Source: Moringa oleifera (lineage: Eukaryota > Streptophyta > Magnoliopsida > Brassicales > Moringaceae). From it: a stretch of DNA of 64,000 nucleotides. The first letter of the stretch is position 1. The number at the start of each line of letters is the position of its first letter. The stretch lies in NCBI GenBank assembly GCA_021397835.1, contig JAJFZO010000034.1, forward strand, positions 870,501 through 934,500, read 5' to 3'. The notes below the pieces were generated by a model. The model did no database searches. It saw only the letters and a list, made by a program, of their open reading frames with translations, and was not told the origin of the DNA. The position numbers were made by a program, and so were the translations under genes. Shown here one piece after another: positions 44,695-56,664 of the stretch.

Positions 44695-47590
44695 ATGGGT
44701 GCACCAGATAAGGTACTGTTAATATCTCTTTGAAATGATTAAATTTCTTGTTCATTTTCTGCAAATTATTTAACTATTTTCGCTGCAGAAAATTCCCCGA
44801 TGATCGTTTTGTTATAGTCGCTGTGTGATTCCTCAATCCCATGATGTTTTCTTTCATTGTTGCGGGAGAGCTTGTGAAATATGTATTTAGTTATATTATC
44901 GGGGTTATTTTAATACGTTTGAATCCCTTCATTATTGGCGTTCTATATTTGTTAGCATGTTACTGCTTCTTGTGTTGGATGCTATTCTCAGTTTTAAGTT
45001 ATTAATAAATCAAACTTCATACACTTCTCCTTGAAAGTTACCCTATGAATGGATGATAATTTATTATTTATTGTATATCTGTTATTTGTGAATAGTGGTG
45101 TTGAACTTATTCTTTGTGAATTTTAGCTTATTTTGTCAGTGTAGTACTCCAGACTATTTTCTTGTTCTTATGTGACAATGGAATTACACATATCGTTTCT
45201 TGTTGTTTTGTAGTTCTTAAAAGTGAACTGATTTATTTTTAAAGGTCTTTGATATTATGTATTGACCTGACATATTGGGACAATGTGCTACTAGTCTCTT
45301 AGCATGTGGATACATTTCAGAAGGGGTAATTGATATAATTTGGCCTGGTAGTTATCTGCTGAAATTTGAATATACTATATTTTGTGTTTGTATCCTCTGA
45401 GACTCTATTATAACATCTGAGGGTATGAGGGTATTAGGGCTTTCTATCTTGATTTTTTTTCGGTAACCAAGCTAGCCAAATACTGATGATTTGGGATAGC
45501 CTTAAAATTTTGCACTGGAAAGAAGCCATAATTTTATGTAGCAGTTGAAAGGTTGATTATTATTTCACTTACTTGAATGCTTCACATGCCAGATGTGGGG
45601 ATCAGATGTCATGCATTGGCTTTATGGTGGCTAATACTAATGTTTTGACTTTCTTGGTTAGGATCCCTGAAAATTATCTGATTTTTCCCTTTCCTTGGTT
45701 GTTATATTATCTGCTTGTGTCCCAATTTGCATGGATATTCTTATCTTTACACATATTTTAAATTAGGATTTTCTGCAGTTGAATTTGCTGTTAAGCCTTC
45801 GTGGAGGAAAGTTATGATAGATGCAGTGATAAGTTGTCTTCTTTTGCTTCTGATTATTGTACAGGATCCCAGAGAAGATGTCATTCAAGCATGGTATATG
45901 GATGATAGCGATGAGGACCAGAGGCTTCCCCATCACAAAGATCCCAAGGAATTTGTATCCATGGAAAAACTTGCTGGTAATTATCTCCAAATTATGGATG
46001 TCATTAATTTGTTATAATCTTGAAGTTCTTCTGAGCAATTACTTTGGCCTAGTAGAGCTTGGAGTCTTAAGCTGGCGATTAGATGCTGATAAGTATGAAA
46101 CTGATGAGGAGTTGAAGAAGATTCGGGAAGCTCGTGGTTACTCTTACATGGTTTGTCGCCATAATCTATAATGTTTATATATTTATTATCATCTATTGAA
46201 TATAGACAATATTGATATGTTACCAGGTCTCGATATCCTTTTTCCCCCAGTGAAAGGGTTCATTTAACTGTTGCTGAATAGTCCAATACATGATTTACAC
46301 TATTAGGATAGCAGAAAACTCTTTTAAGTTTTAATGTGTGTAACGCCCTCTTGGAGAAGTCAATTGTAAATTTGTAGTTTTACCATTAACGAAGGAGATC
46401 TCTGTAAATCTACACTGCAACTTAGCCATTACTTCTTCATTCTTGTATCATAAGTTGAATGACAAAATTCTCTGCTTCAGGACTTCTGTGAGGTTTGCCC
46501 GGAAAAGCTGCCAAATTATGAAGAGAAGATCAAAAACTTTTTTGAAGAACATCTCCACACTGATGAAGAGATCCGCTACTGTGTTGCAGGAAGTGGTAGG
46601 ATTAGTTTCTTTCTTTGACTTTGCAGTCACCACTTACCCAGCGACTCATTATACTATTTTTTTTTTTTTTTACCTGGGAAGGTTATTTTGATGTTAGGGA
46701 TAACAATGATGCTTGGATCCGCATATGGGTGAAGAAAGGGGCGATGATTGTGTTGCCTGCTGGAATCTATCACCGTTTTACACTGGATACAGACAACTAC
46801 ATCAAGGTATCGCAATGATACAATCAAAAATATGATAGAGTGGCTACCTGTATGCCTTCTTCCATGCCATCAATTAACTTTTAGATCATTGCCATGGCCA
46901 CCCTCCTGAAGTTCTTTGTTTAACAATCACATAATTATATAGGGCTCCTGAGAGGGTCATGTTGTCGTTTACAGGTGGACAACAGAGATCTTGATCTAGC
47001 CATTGATATTAAATTGTAGAAATCCTAATGTGTGCTTGGCCAATGACTTCTTCCGTGATAACAATTGGAGATACCGAAATTTAATAGTAGAATGGCTGTG
47101 ACGACTCTTCTACACTGGAGTCTTGGTTTTGCATGATTTACATGCATGCATTCTTGAAGTTATTTGGAAAAAAAGAAAATTAAGATCACTTCTGTCAAGT
47201 CATCTTGTTGATGCTACCTTATTTTGTCTCTAAAATGGCATACCATGTATGATGATTAAAACTAGATGATTCTTTTATTTCTTTTTCTTTTATTTATTTA
47301 TTGAGAAGAAGAACTAGATGTTTCATACTAAGTAAATTTATACACAGGCAATGCGGCTGTTTGTGGGTGACCCTGTTTGGACCCCATATAATCGCCCACA
47401 TGATCATCTTCCTGCAAGGTATTTTATCCCTTGCCTTGTGTATTATGAAAATCACTTACTACACATGAAACATATGATGTTCTGAAAGTTTTTGAATATC
47501 AGAGAATGAGGTTTCTTTTGCAGGGCAGATTACCTTAAGAATTTTGTGGAAAAGCAGGCTGGTGATCGTGCTGTTGATGCTGCAGCCTGA
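44695..47590 (+). CDS. ARD1: Acireductone dioxygenase, copy B (ARD1-like, 7 exons)
   Basis: Exons 44695-44712, 45865-45976, 46056-46150, 46481-46595, 46682-46806, 47348-47418 and 47524-47590 encode 200 residues. The start [20 protein letters not shown] and the blocks [36 protein letters not shown] and [14 protein letters not shown] are typical of plant ARD1. Metal ligands are His99, His101 and Glu105 ([13 protein letters not shown]) and His144 (AGIYHRF). The reaction is the same methionine-salvage step as in copy A, in cytosol and possibly nucleus. The intron at 46596-46681 is only 86 bp and T-rich. Exons 4+5 together (240 nt) equal one exon of copy A, and exons 6+7 correspond to its last exon. 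Arabidopsis and rice ARD1 are also linked to G-beta signalling and ethylene, which is family knowledge only. Confidence 0.94.
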
Positions 47591-47648
47591 AGTTAAATCT
47601 TTCTAATGGAATGAAGAGCTAAATCAAAATATTATCTGTATTGGCTTG

Positions 47649-47654
47649 AATAAA
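47649..47654 (+). terminator. Candidate polyadenylation signal of ARD copy B
   Basis: AATAAA lies 59 bases after the TGA stop, followed by a GT-rich stretch (TTTGTTTGTATGCAGTTGTG). This fits a plant near-upstream element. Confidence 0.5.
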
Positions 47655-48404
47655 ATGTCACATGGCTTTGTTTGTATGCAGTTGTGGCTTGTTGTACTTA
47701 CCTAGGCTGCTTTTTTTTTTTCCTTGTCTCATTGAAAGATGTAATTTCATGAAGTGGGTAGCAAGATTGCAGCCTTATAGTTATATAATATGAAACTACT
47801 GATAATTTACTCTGCATAAATGTCAACCTGATATAATTTCATAGCTGTAGTAGTTCAAGTTTGTTTTGCAACATCTTCAGTTTCCTTCTAACATGGAATC
47901 TGCATTTCAGATTATTATTTACTGTCACATAAATAGCATATTTTTTATGAACTTCTCAGTGTCCCATCATTCCTCTTACATATATGTAGCATGTGTAGCT
48001 CAGAAAATTACAAGAAAAATCACCTGTTGCCATAAGGAGAAACACTCATCTGTTGAGCATCATCAGGGTTTGCGTATCTTTTCTATCAATAGTCACTGAA
48101 GGACAAGAAAGAAGAAACTCCTGGCAATTTGGCAGAATCTAAGTGCCGGACAGTCGATTCAATCAATCACAGCGTGGCAATGATTCTTGTTTTAAAAAGT
48201 GGTAGTTGGCAGACTAAGAAAGTCCAGATTTTACCCAATGAAGCGGCAGCTCTTTTCCGAACCCACTACTTGCTTTGTTCTGTGTTGGATTTTCCAGTGT
48301 CGGGCATATTTGGTGCGTTTCCAGACCCTTAGCCGAAGCTGAATTGTTTAACGGTTGCTTCTCCACTCAGCTGCTGTCACGTTGCGTCATCCAAAAGTCA
48401 TATT

Positions 48405-48759
48405 ACGTGTCAAAGCCCACGGTGGGGTTCAAAATATCTTCATCGGTGTGGAGTCATGGCCTTTCAGATGACGCTGGATTGGGCCACGTGCCCACACCTT
48501 TCCCCGCCTCGGATTGGAGTCAACATCTTTGAAACCGTCACTATTATTATAATTAAAATATCAATGACGATTACATTTAATATTAATTAATGAGTGAAAG
48601 TAACCACTGCCACGTGCATGGCTTCTCTGACTGACACTTCATCAAATAAACAAAAAAGGAGACTGTTTGGTAATATGGTCATTTGCGATTCCTTCTTGGA
48701 TTTGGTCATTTCAAAATCTTCCTGTTTATGTTTTCATCTTAAAATTTTTGGGCCACGTG
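48405..48759. promoter_or_regulatory. Cluster of four G-box / ABRE-like ACGT motifs
   Basis: ACGTGTC at 48405-48411, and CACGTG at 48485-48490 (GCCACGTGCC), 48611-48616 (GCCACGTGCA) and 48754-48759 (GCCACGTGGC), lie within 355 bp. They sit about 2.2 kb upstream of the heat shock factor and 0.8-1.2 kb downstream of ARD copy B. Such clusters bind ABF/AREB or other bZIP and bHLH factors. Confidence 0.45.
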
Positions 48760-49379
48760 GCAAAACTGCATAAATTCTAATAAGCAATAAAAAGTACATG
48801 TCATCCAAATCAATTGAGCACTATTTTTGATAAAGTTAGAAGTAAGACAATAGAAATAAAAAATATCTTCCAAGATTAATTGTTTAATCTAAGGAGAATT
48901 TCTAAAATATTGTTACTATATTATTTTTAAAATTTCTTTAAATAATTTCTATTTCATTTGCTTGACTATAGCAATAAAGCAATAAATTTACCGTTAAATT
49001 TATTTTAATAATTTCACCAAACTATATAGACTTAACAATATAGCGCTTATGAAGAAATAAAATCTAGTAAACAGAGAGAAGGGATGTGTCTGTGCTAATG
49101 ATAATTTCACCCTTACTCAATAATAATTGATGAAATGATCGATGTATGACATCTTAATATGATAGTCTTAACAACGCAAAATTGAGCATATTTTTGGATT
49201 AAATTAGAATTTTGGATTTACAATATTCTAAAATCATCATCAGAAGTGGATTTCAATGTAAAATAAATAAATAAATATAAATAAATTTTTTAATAAATTT
49301 TTTACTTATCTTACTTAATTGATAAGCATTACATAAAAAATTTAAAATAAATATAAAAAAATTGAATTAAACCCATTTT

Positions 49380-49700
49380 AATTTAAACTATAGTATATTA
49401 ATTAGATTTATCAAAATATGTAATATTTTAATTCAATTTAAATTAAACTTTGATTTAAATAACTATAAAAAAATAAAAACATTTTTATTATTAAACTATT
49501 TAAAAATATTTTAATAAATTTTATTTTTTATAATTTTTTTAAAATTTGATAGTCTAAAACTTTTAAAAATATATTTTAAATACTTAAAAATTTTAAAATT
49601 TTATATAATGGTAGTTTAAATATTATTTATATTTATTAAAAATTTTAAATCAAAATTTACTATATAAATTTTGGATAAACATCATTTCAAACCTTATTTT
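49380..49700. mobile_element. A+T-rich foldback-type repeat, copy 8 (diverged, reverse orientation)
   Basis: Family segments are visible in opposite orientations. Left: ACTTTGATTTAAATAACTATAAAAAAA. Right: TATATAATGGTAGTTTAAAT, then TTAAATCAAAATTTACTATA near 49660. Arms are short and boundaries uncertain. Confidence 0.3.
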
Positions 49701-50199
49701 TTCCATTTCTTTCTAATCAAACCTTGATTTTTAAATAAATTTTAAATTATTAATTTTATTTAAATTATATATTGATAAAAATAATTATAAAAAATTAATG
49801 ATATTTTCATTATTAAAGTGTTAAAAAAATTATTCAAATAGGTTCAATATTTTATTTTTATTTCATTTATAAATTTGAATAATTTTTTATTGACAAAATT
49901 TATGATAAAAACATTTAATTTGAATAACTTTTAAATTTTTCTATCATGTTAAATTTGATCTAAATTAATAATTTAATATTTATTTGGAGTTGTTTTAAAA
50001 CTCTAGAAGAGAAAGTAAAATTTGAATTTTAAATGACTTATCTTAAAATTTTTAATTTAAATATTTTTTAATTTTTTAATATATAATTAATTTAATAAAA
50101 TATTTTAAAATATAAGATGAAAAATGAGTATAATTTAAACTCTTTTAAATATTGATCAGAAAATTTAGATCATCTAACGTGATGATAGCTAATTTGCAG

Positions 50200-50212
50200 G
50201 AAGTTTCCAGAA
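50200..50212. promoter_or_regulatory. Perfect three-unit heat shock element
   Basis: GAAGTTTCCAGAA matches nGAAnnTTCnnGAAn exactly. It lies about 325 bp upstream of the TATA box of the heat shock factor gene, so self- or cross-regulation by heat shock factors is likely. Confidence 0.6.
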
Positions 50213-50536
50213 AAATTTGAATCCCCAAATTCAGTACCACCCGAGGAAGGACAGAATGAAATCCCCAAATTGCTCTTAAATTGTTCCTTTTTTTTTTCTT
50301 CTTTGTATGGATCAACTTAAAAATTCCAAACCCTATTTTGTAAATAAATAAATAAACAAACATTGGTGCTATAACCCTCTTTTCCCTAGCTCTGACAAAT
50401 AGCTTTCCAAAAGGAGAAAGATAAGTGGAGGCAGAAAAATATCTGATTCCCATTCTGGTTTTCTTTTGCATCATCACCTTCCCCAACTAGTCGAGAAAAG
50501 GAAAAGCAAAACCAAAAACAGTACTCCATCAGCGTC

Positions 50537-50546
50537 TATTTATAAA
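50537..50546 (+). promoter_or_regulatory. TATA box of the heat shock factor gene
   Basis: TATTTATAAA lies 381 bp before the main ATG at 50927. Transcription starting about 30 bases downstream would give a leader of about 350 bases containing short upstream ORFs. Confidence 0.5.
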
Positions 50547-50591
50547 CCAAATCGTGCCCATTTCACACCTCTCTTCTTTCTCATTTGTTTC

Positions 50592-50680
50592 ATGTTGTTC
50601 TTTCTCCCTCTTCTCCCAATAGCACTTATAGACTGAGAAATGTCTCCCTGATGCTTTTTTTTTTTTTTTTAAGGTGGTAA
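50592..50680 (+). promoter_or_regulatory. Three short upstream ORFs in the heat shock factor leader
   Basis: The ORFs are 50592-50636 (14 codons plus stop), 50640-50651 (MSP then stop) and 50651-50680 (nine codons, MLFFFFLRW, then stop). The third ATG overlaps the second stop (TGATG). No further ATG is seen before the main start at 50927. Their relevance depends on the predicted leader being transcribed. Confidence 0.45.
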
Positions 50681-50926
50681 GCCTGTGGCTGGAACCAGTT
50701 TTTCAATCTGCAGCTGCATTTTCAGGAACTCATTTGCTGTAGCTTTTATACCATCCATCGCCTTTTGACGAAAAGTTCGTATAGTCAGACTGCATTCGGT
50801 GTCATATTACAGGCTTGCATCCTTCATAGACCCCGTGAGACAGTAACAATCAAATCGCGTTCGCATTAAGCCAGAAAGTACCGAAACCCTTATCAGATTT
50901 TTCATCTTGTAGTTCAGTTTTTGGTC

Positions 50927-52543
50927 ATGAATCCTTACGGTAGACTGGATGAAGAGTACCCAGGAGCTAGTTCTCCGTATTCTGGCATGCCTTCTATAGC
51001 AACTCCACAACCAATCGAGGGTCTCTACGATGCAGGCCCCCCACCTTTTCTTAGAAAAACGTACGATATCGTTGATGATTCAAGCACTGATCATATAGTT
51101 TCTTGGAGCAGAGGCAACAATAGCTTCGTCGTGTGGGATCCCCAGATCTTTTCAAGGAGTCTTCTCCCTAAATATTTCAAGCACAACAATTTCTCTAGCT
51201 TTGTAAGGCAGCTTAACACCTATGTGAGTATATATTTTCTTGTTAATGCAAAATGCGTTTCTGTTTACATATATGAAATGAGATCAATGGAGATAATAAA
51301 GGGGAATCTGGTGATTATATGATAAGTTCTACATGGGGCTTTCCGGTGTGATTAGTTACATAGTTTCATTTTCGTTCATCCTTTATGGGATGAGTAAAGT
51401 ATTTGTTTAACCTTTTTCTTTCACTTTCCTTTTTCTTCCAGTTTGATTTAACCCTCTTTTCTTTCTCTGTTTATTTCTATTAATATGGAGATTTTGTTTG
51501 TTTAATGGTTTGAATAGGGAAATGGACAAGGGCTGTTATCAGGCCTTGCTCTGCTCTAGCATCTGCACTCCAGTGCTGTACCATTAGCGTTGTTAAAGCT
51601 TTCATGAATATTAACTTTGATGTGTTCACTTCTAATCCTTTATTGCTTTTGAATGTTCTTGACAATTCAAACATATGATACAATTTCAATGATATGCTTA
51701 GCTTGAGTTGAATTTGAAGACAAACAAGGAGTTTGGTCTATGTAGGGGTTCAGGAAAGTTGATCCAGATAGATGGGAGTTTGCTAATGAAGGTTTTCTGA
51801 GGGGACAGAGGCATCTTCTCAAGAATATAAGGAGAAGAAAGAGGACTGATATGCAGGCTTCACAGCAAGCTCTAGACCCTTGTGTTGAAGTTGGGAGGTT
51901 TGGGTTAGATGGAGAACTTGATCGGTTGAGGCGTGACAAACATGTTTTAATGTTGGAATTGGTGAAGCTTAGACAGCAACAGCAGAACACCAAAGCTCAT
52001 CTTCAAGTAATGGAAGAAAAGCTAAAAAGCACAGAAATAAAACAGAAACAGATGATGAGTTTCTTGGCAAGAGCAATGCAGAATCCTAACTTTGTACAGC
52101 AATTAGTACAACACAAAGATAAGAGAAGAGAACTTGAGGAAGCAATTAGCAAAAAAAGAAGGCGACCAATTGATCAAGGACGAAGTAACATTGTAGTTGG
52201 TGAATTAGACCAAGGTGGAAGTTCAGGAGTTTTTGTTAAGATTGAACCCAAGGAATATGGTGACATCTCGGAGTTTGAAGTTTCAGAGCTAGACAAACTT
52301 GCTGTGAATATGCAAGGATTAAGTGAATCCCCAAGTAACCTGGAGCAGCAGCACACAGAGAAAAGGGAGGAGCATGGAAGTAAATGTAAAGACATCGATG
52401 AGGAGTTCTGGGAAGACTTGTTGGATGAGGACATTCAAGAAGAAATGGGGGTACTGGATGTTGAAGGTGAAGCTGAGGAAGATGTAAATGTTTTGGTAGA
52501 GCAGCTGGGCTTCCTGGGTTCTAGTCCTCAGTATAGAAACTGA
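50927..52543 (+). CDS. HSFA6B: Heat stress transcription factor, class A (HSFA6b-like)
   Basis: Two exons, 50927-51223 and 51746-52543, give 364 residues, with the intron at the conserved DNA-binding-domain position after QLNTY. The DNA-binding domain spans about 38-131 ([59 protein letters not shown]). The HR-A/B coiled coil is about 146-215 and has the 21-residue insert of class A. The signature [18 protein letters not shown], followed by a bipartite basic NLS with KKRRRP (236-241), points to the A6/A7 group. [10 protein letters not shown] (320-329) is an AHA activation motif, and [11 protein letters not shown] (347-357) is a nuclear export signal. It should trimerise on heat shock elements and activate chaperone genes. 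Arabidopsis HSFA6b is also ABA-responsive. Upstream lie a heat shock element, a TATA box and three short uORFs. Confidence 0.93.
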
Positions 52544-55500
52544 GCTTGTTCTGCTTTTTCTTTTTGTTGGTTTTTGCTTCAATTAGCTGGGTGGGAGGCT
52601 TTACAAGCCATCTGTCCATTTCTTGTTTCTTTTCGTAAGGGTCTCCTTGATACCAAATGCCAAGCTTATTTTTCAGGATGGTTTCTTGGTATACTCAGGA
52701 GAATCCCAATACATCAACACTGAAAGAATGCAATCAAGTAGTGTAAATGAAACATATAGCTACCTCTGTTTGGGATTTTTCAAGTTTCAACACTGGTGTC
52801 TCTCTTGTCCTGATGTTTTCTTAAAGTTTGCCATCCCATTCCTGTTTTCTCTTGTTCTGATTTTAAGATTCAATGCCATATGATATCAAAGCAAACAATA
52901 TCGTGTTCATCTGCACAATATAACAGATCCCGAAGGGGGTTTATCTCTAAAGGCCCAAAAAACAGCAGATGATGCAGTGGTTTGTGTTGTCTGAATCATG
53001 CTGCAGTTTCCTCTGATTCCATTGTCGGTAATATTAAACTTTTCTGCTTTACATATTTCTATATCATAAGTAGGTATTTTACTCACTTCCATTAAAGTAC
53101 ATTGGTGGTGGTCACGGAAATGATTAAAGGCCTGAAGTCTTACTTGCATTTGCAGAAAAGGCAGTCATGTACAGATCTGTATAGCAAAAGCACAATCACA
53201 CATCAATGCAGATCTGGGTTGAACCCTTCCATTTTCTGTTCCCCAAAGTTCTAATTGGTCACAAGGCGAGGATTTAACAGATTTCTGTTTGCTTCATCAA
53301 TTTACACTCTTGGCTACCATCATAGAAACATCATTCATCATGGCTTTGTTTAGGCCTCAGAAACCAAATTTCAACATACCCAGATGCTACTGCTGAAGAA
53401 CATGCAAGGAAACATGTGGAATTCCTTAACTTGGTAACACTTTTTCAATTTTTATGGGCAGAGAGAGGGGGAAACTAGATGAAGAACTTGAACTTCCCTT
53501 AATATAAGGCAACAGTTTCTGATGATAAGGCACTGGGCACCATCAAAATTGAGTAGGCTCGCATTAACCCCATGCAATTTTCTGGTCAAGAGATAAGATT
53601 GCACGTGGTGAGCATGAGCAGAAATAGCTGCTAATGTGTGAAGAGCCTAACCAGGTATGGGAATATTAGCCTTTCAAGACTCTTGAAATGAATGCTCTTG
53701 ATGCTTGCTTGCTGACTTTTGCTCATAACTTCTCACTGCCACTCTGCCTCACAATGTCATCTATGTGCCATTTTGATGATATACAGATTTGCTTAGTGGA
53801 ATCTGGTTCCCTAAGCATTCAGTATTCATATCCAAAATTTTCTTGCAGCTCACATTCAATCACATGGAAAACTACAAATAAGACATCAATTCTCGTTCTA
53901 TATTCTTTCAGGTTTTTATGCCTTAATTTTTTTTCTTTTTTATACTCATCTCATAGTCACTTGATTTGATAAATATTGGTATAGCCACTTGCTCATACTT
54001 TATTTTAGTGTGATCAGTTTTAAAAAATATCCGAATTCTTATGAAAAATCTTATATTTAACTTCAATATAAAGAAAAAATTATCATTAATAAAAAATAAT
54101 AAATATTATATAAAATTATTATATTTACTTAATATTGCTAATCAAATTCTTATATTTAAAAAGTGATAAATCAAACATCAGTCTATTAAATTAGACTGAA
54201 TTGAATTCTATCAAAAAATTTTAAAATTTTGAGATATTTAAATTAAAAATCTTATATAATAAATTTTATATAAAAATTTTCACAAATATAAATAAATATT
54301 TAAGTTACTGTCATAAAAAATTTCAAAATTTTAAAAAATATATTCATTTAATTCGATATTATTAAAAAAATTAAAAATTAATAAAAATAAATTTATATTA
54401 AAAGTTATTCGAATTTAAGATATGAATTCAAAATAAAGTAAATAATTCATTTGTATCATTTTAAAAACATTTCGACAATAAAAATATTTTTAAATTTTTA
54501 TGATTGTTTGAGTTTAAATTTAATTTGATATTAAATTAATAAATTAAAATTTAATTTATAATCTTTAAAAAAGCAAATATTTAAATTTTTATATAATCTT
54601 TAATCGAAAAAAGAGAATACCCTTGGACCTATGTGATCAACATCAAATGTTATCTCTAAGAGCTATATATGAAAATTATGTCACCTTCTGCGGGTAGGTA
54701 ATCTTGTTTTAACCTTGAAAATATTCATATCAACCTTGATCCCAAACTAGATTAAGTGCATAACATATATTCTTTCAAATCCCCATTAATATACTTCATG
54801 AAAGCACTACTTAATTTGGTACAATTCAGGTCGGTTCATCTTTCAGCTTACTCATCAAATTGACGAGAAGGAAACTTAGGAAATCAAATTTTCTCGTTTG
54901 GAAAATGTACCCATAGAATTGAAAAAGATAGAAAAATAAGTCATGGACAAGAATAAACACGAATTTTGTCTGTTACCAACATTTTCTTCTTGGAAGGGTT
55001 CTTGATAAAGACACCCTTTTTGACATTTAATTCCCAAGAAAAATTAAAATTCAAAGTACTGTTAAGTTGGCACTTTCAAATTTAGAAACCCAGCAGGTAA
55101 GGTGGATGTCAAGGGTCCAGACAGCCCACACAGTGCCAAAATTGGACCCAAATTTTTGTACTCACTCTCTTTGGGTTTATCTTTATCCACTGACGCGAGT
55201 TCTTACTCATGTTAAGGTTATCCTTATCCGGAATAACTCTTAAAAAAACAAAGATGCAACCACTAAACTTCAATTATCATTAATCATATATTTAATAGCA
55301 CAAAAATTTCCTTGGAATTCCACTAGAAATTAGCATTTTGTAATCTTTTTCCTTGTAAAATAAAAAATAAAAAAATTAGTCAAATAATTTCCTAAATCTC
55401 TCGGGTCAATGTTCGTGGGTTCACGGTTCACGTTAACTTCGAAACTAGGTGGCACGTCTAACACGAGATCACCAACTCAATTGTATCACGGAGAAAATTA

Positions 55501-56664
55501 CGGAAAATAATAATTCAAGGCATGTTATAAATATGAATTGCGAAGATGAGATATACCCGCGGTGACATGAACAAATTGCTAGGCCAAGGTGAAGAGCAAA
55601 GTATTATTTAATGTAAAAATAATTTATCATATGATTTATATCTAATCTCCAATTTTATTAAACTATGGTTACATGAGGTGTTTATTTATTTTATGAACTC
55701 TTTATTTATAATTATTTATAAAGAATTCTCAATATAATGCCAAGAAAAGGGACAGAGAGGGAAATATATTTGGAAAATAAAAAAAGAAAAGAAATTACGA
55801 TTTCCAAGGGGCGTCTTGTGGCGGAAGGAGAAAACAGTTGCAAATGACAAGAGAACTGCATCTAATAGATAAACTTTACCTTATTTAAAAAGACCAAAAT
55901 ACCCTTGACTTAGTTTGGTCTTTTTGCAAGCTGTATTTGGAAAATGAAAATATCTCTGAAATTTAAATGTCAAAAGAGAAGAAGAAATTGAATTTAGAGT
56001 GTGACAATGATAATTAAATTTAATTGATAATCATGCTTGTTTTAGTAGATTTAAGTTTGAACCCCTACGTTCCTATGGCACCATAGTCATCATTTTTTGG
56101 ATAATTTATTGTCATAATAGCATAATGTGAAGGTTAATATTAATAAATTACTCTAAAATTATTTAATTTATTTGGTTTTGCTTAGACATTTGGCAATTTC
56201 TATCAAGGTTTTGGTTTAGATTTAAGAAAATGACAAAAGGGTGTATCTGCAATTGAAATGAAAAATGGAGGACAATTCCGTAAAATGAATGATGTTAATG
56301 ACACCTATTCTTGGAAAAAAAAAAACAAAGTCCTTCATTTTGTGATTTATGATTTATGCCCCTGTGCCTCTAAACTCTTCAAAGCCTTCTTTTCTAAGCT
56401 CCCTCCCTCTCTGTCTATGTAGAAGCTGAACCAAGTTTCGTTTTCATATTCAATCTGAATCTCAGTCCCTCTCCCAACAGAGCAAAGCAGATCCAAACAG
56501 CTCCTCTCTTCCTCTCTCTCAATGTGTTATGCCACTGATCCCAATTAAGCCCCGCGTTATAGAAGATCCTCCCGGACTCGTCCTCTGATCACAGTTGACT
56601 CAGCGCGGAGAGCGTCCGAGTCAAGCAGTTAAAGGCCTCTTTCTCTCCCTATCTCTCTCTTCCA
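52544..56664. other. Intergenic region between the heat shock factor and dymeclin genes
   Basis: 52544-53900 includes the heat shock factor 3' UTR and balanced sequence without a supportable gene. 54040-54600 is A+T-rich with foldback copy 6. 54600-56400 is mixed with no gene. 56400-56664 is pyrimidine-rich and probably the dymeclin promoter and leader. Confidence 0.5.
54135..54595. mobile_element. A+T-rich foldback-type element, copy 6
   Basis: The left arm reads CTAATCAAATTCTTATATTT, then AAAAAGTGATAAATCAAACA, then AAAATTTTGAGATATTTAAA, then TTAAGTTACTGTCATAAAAA. The right part contains TTTATTTGTATC-type and TTGATATTAAATTAATAAAT segments, and an end with TTAAATTTTTATATAATC. It runs in the same orientation as copies 1 and 4. 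Confidence 0.4.

Larger units (their letters stand above)
47655..50199. other. Intergenic region between ARD copy B and the heat shock factor
   Basis: 47700-48530 has balanced composition with short frames but no recognisable protein. 48405-48760 has a cluster of ACGT motifs. 48780-50150 is A+T-rich and includes foldback-type repeats. No gene is supported. Confidence 0.5.
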
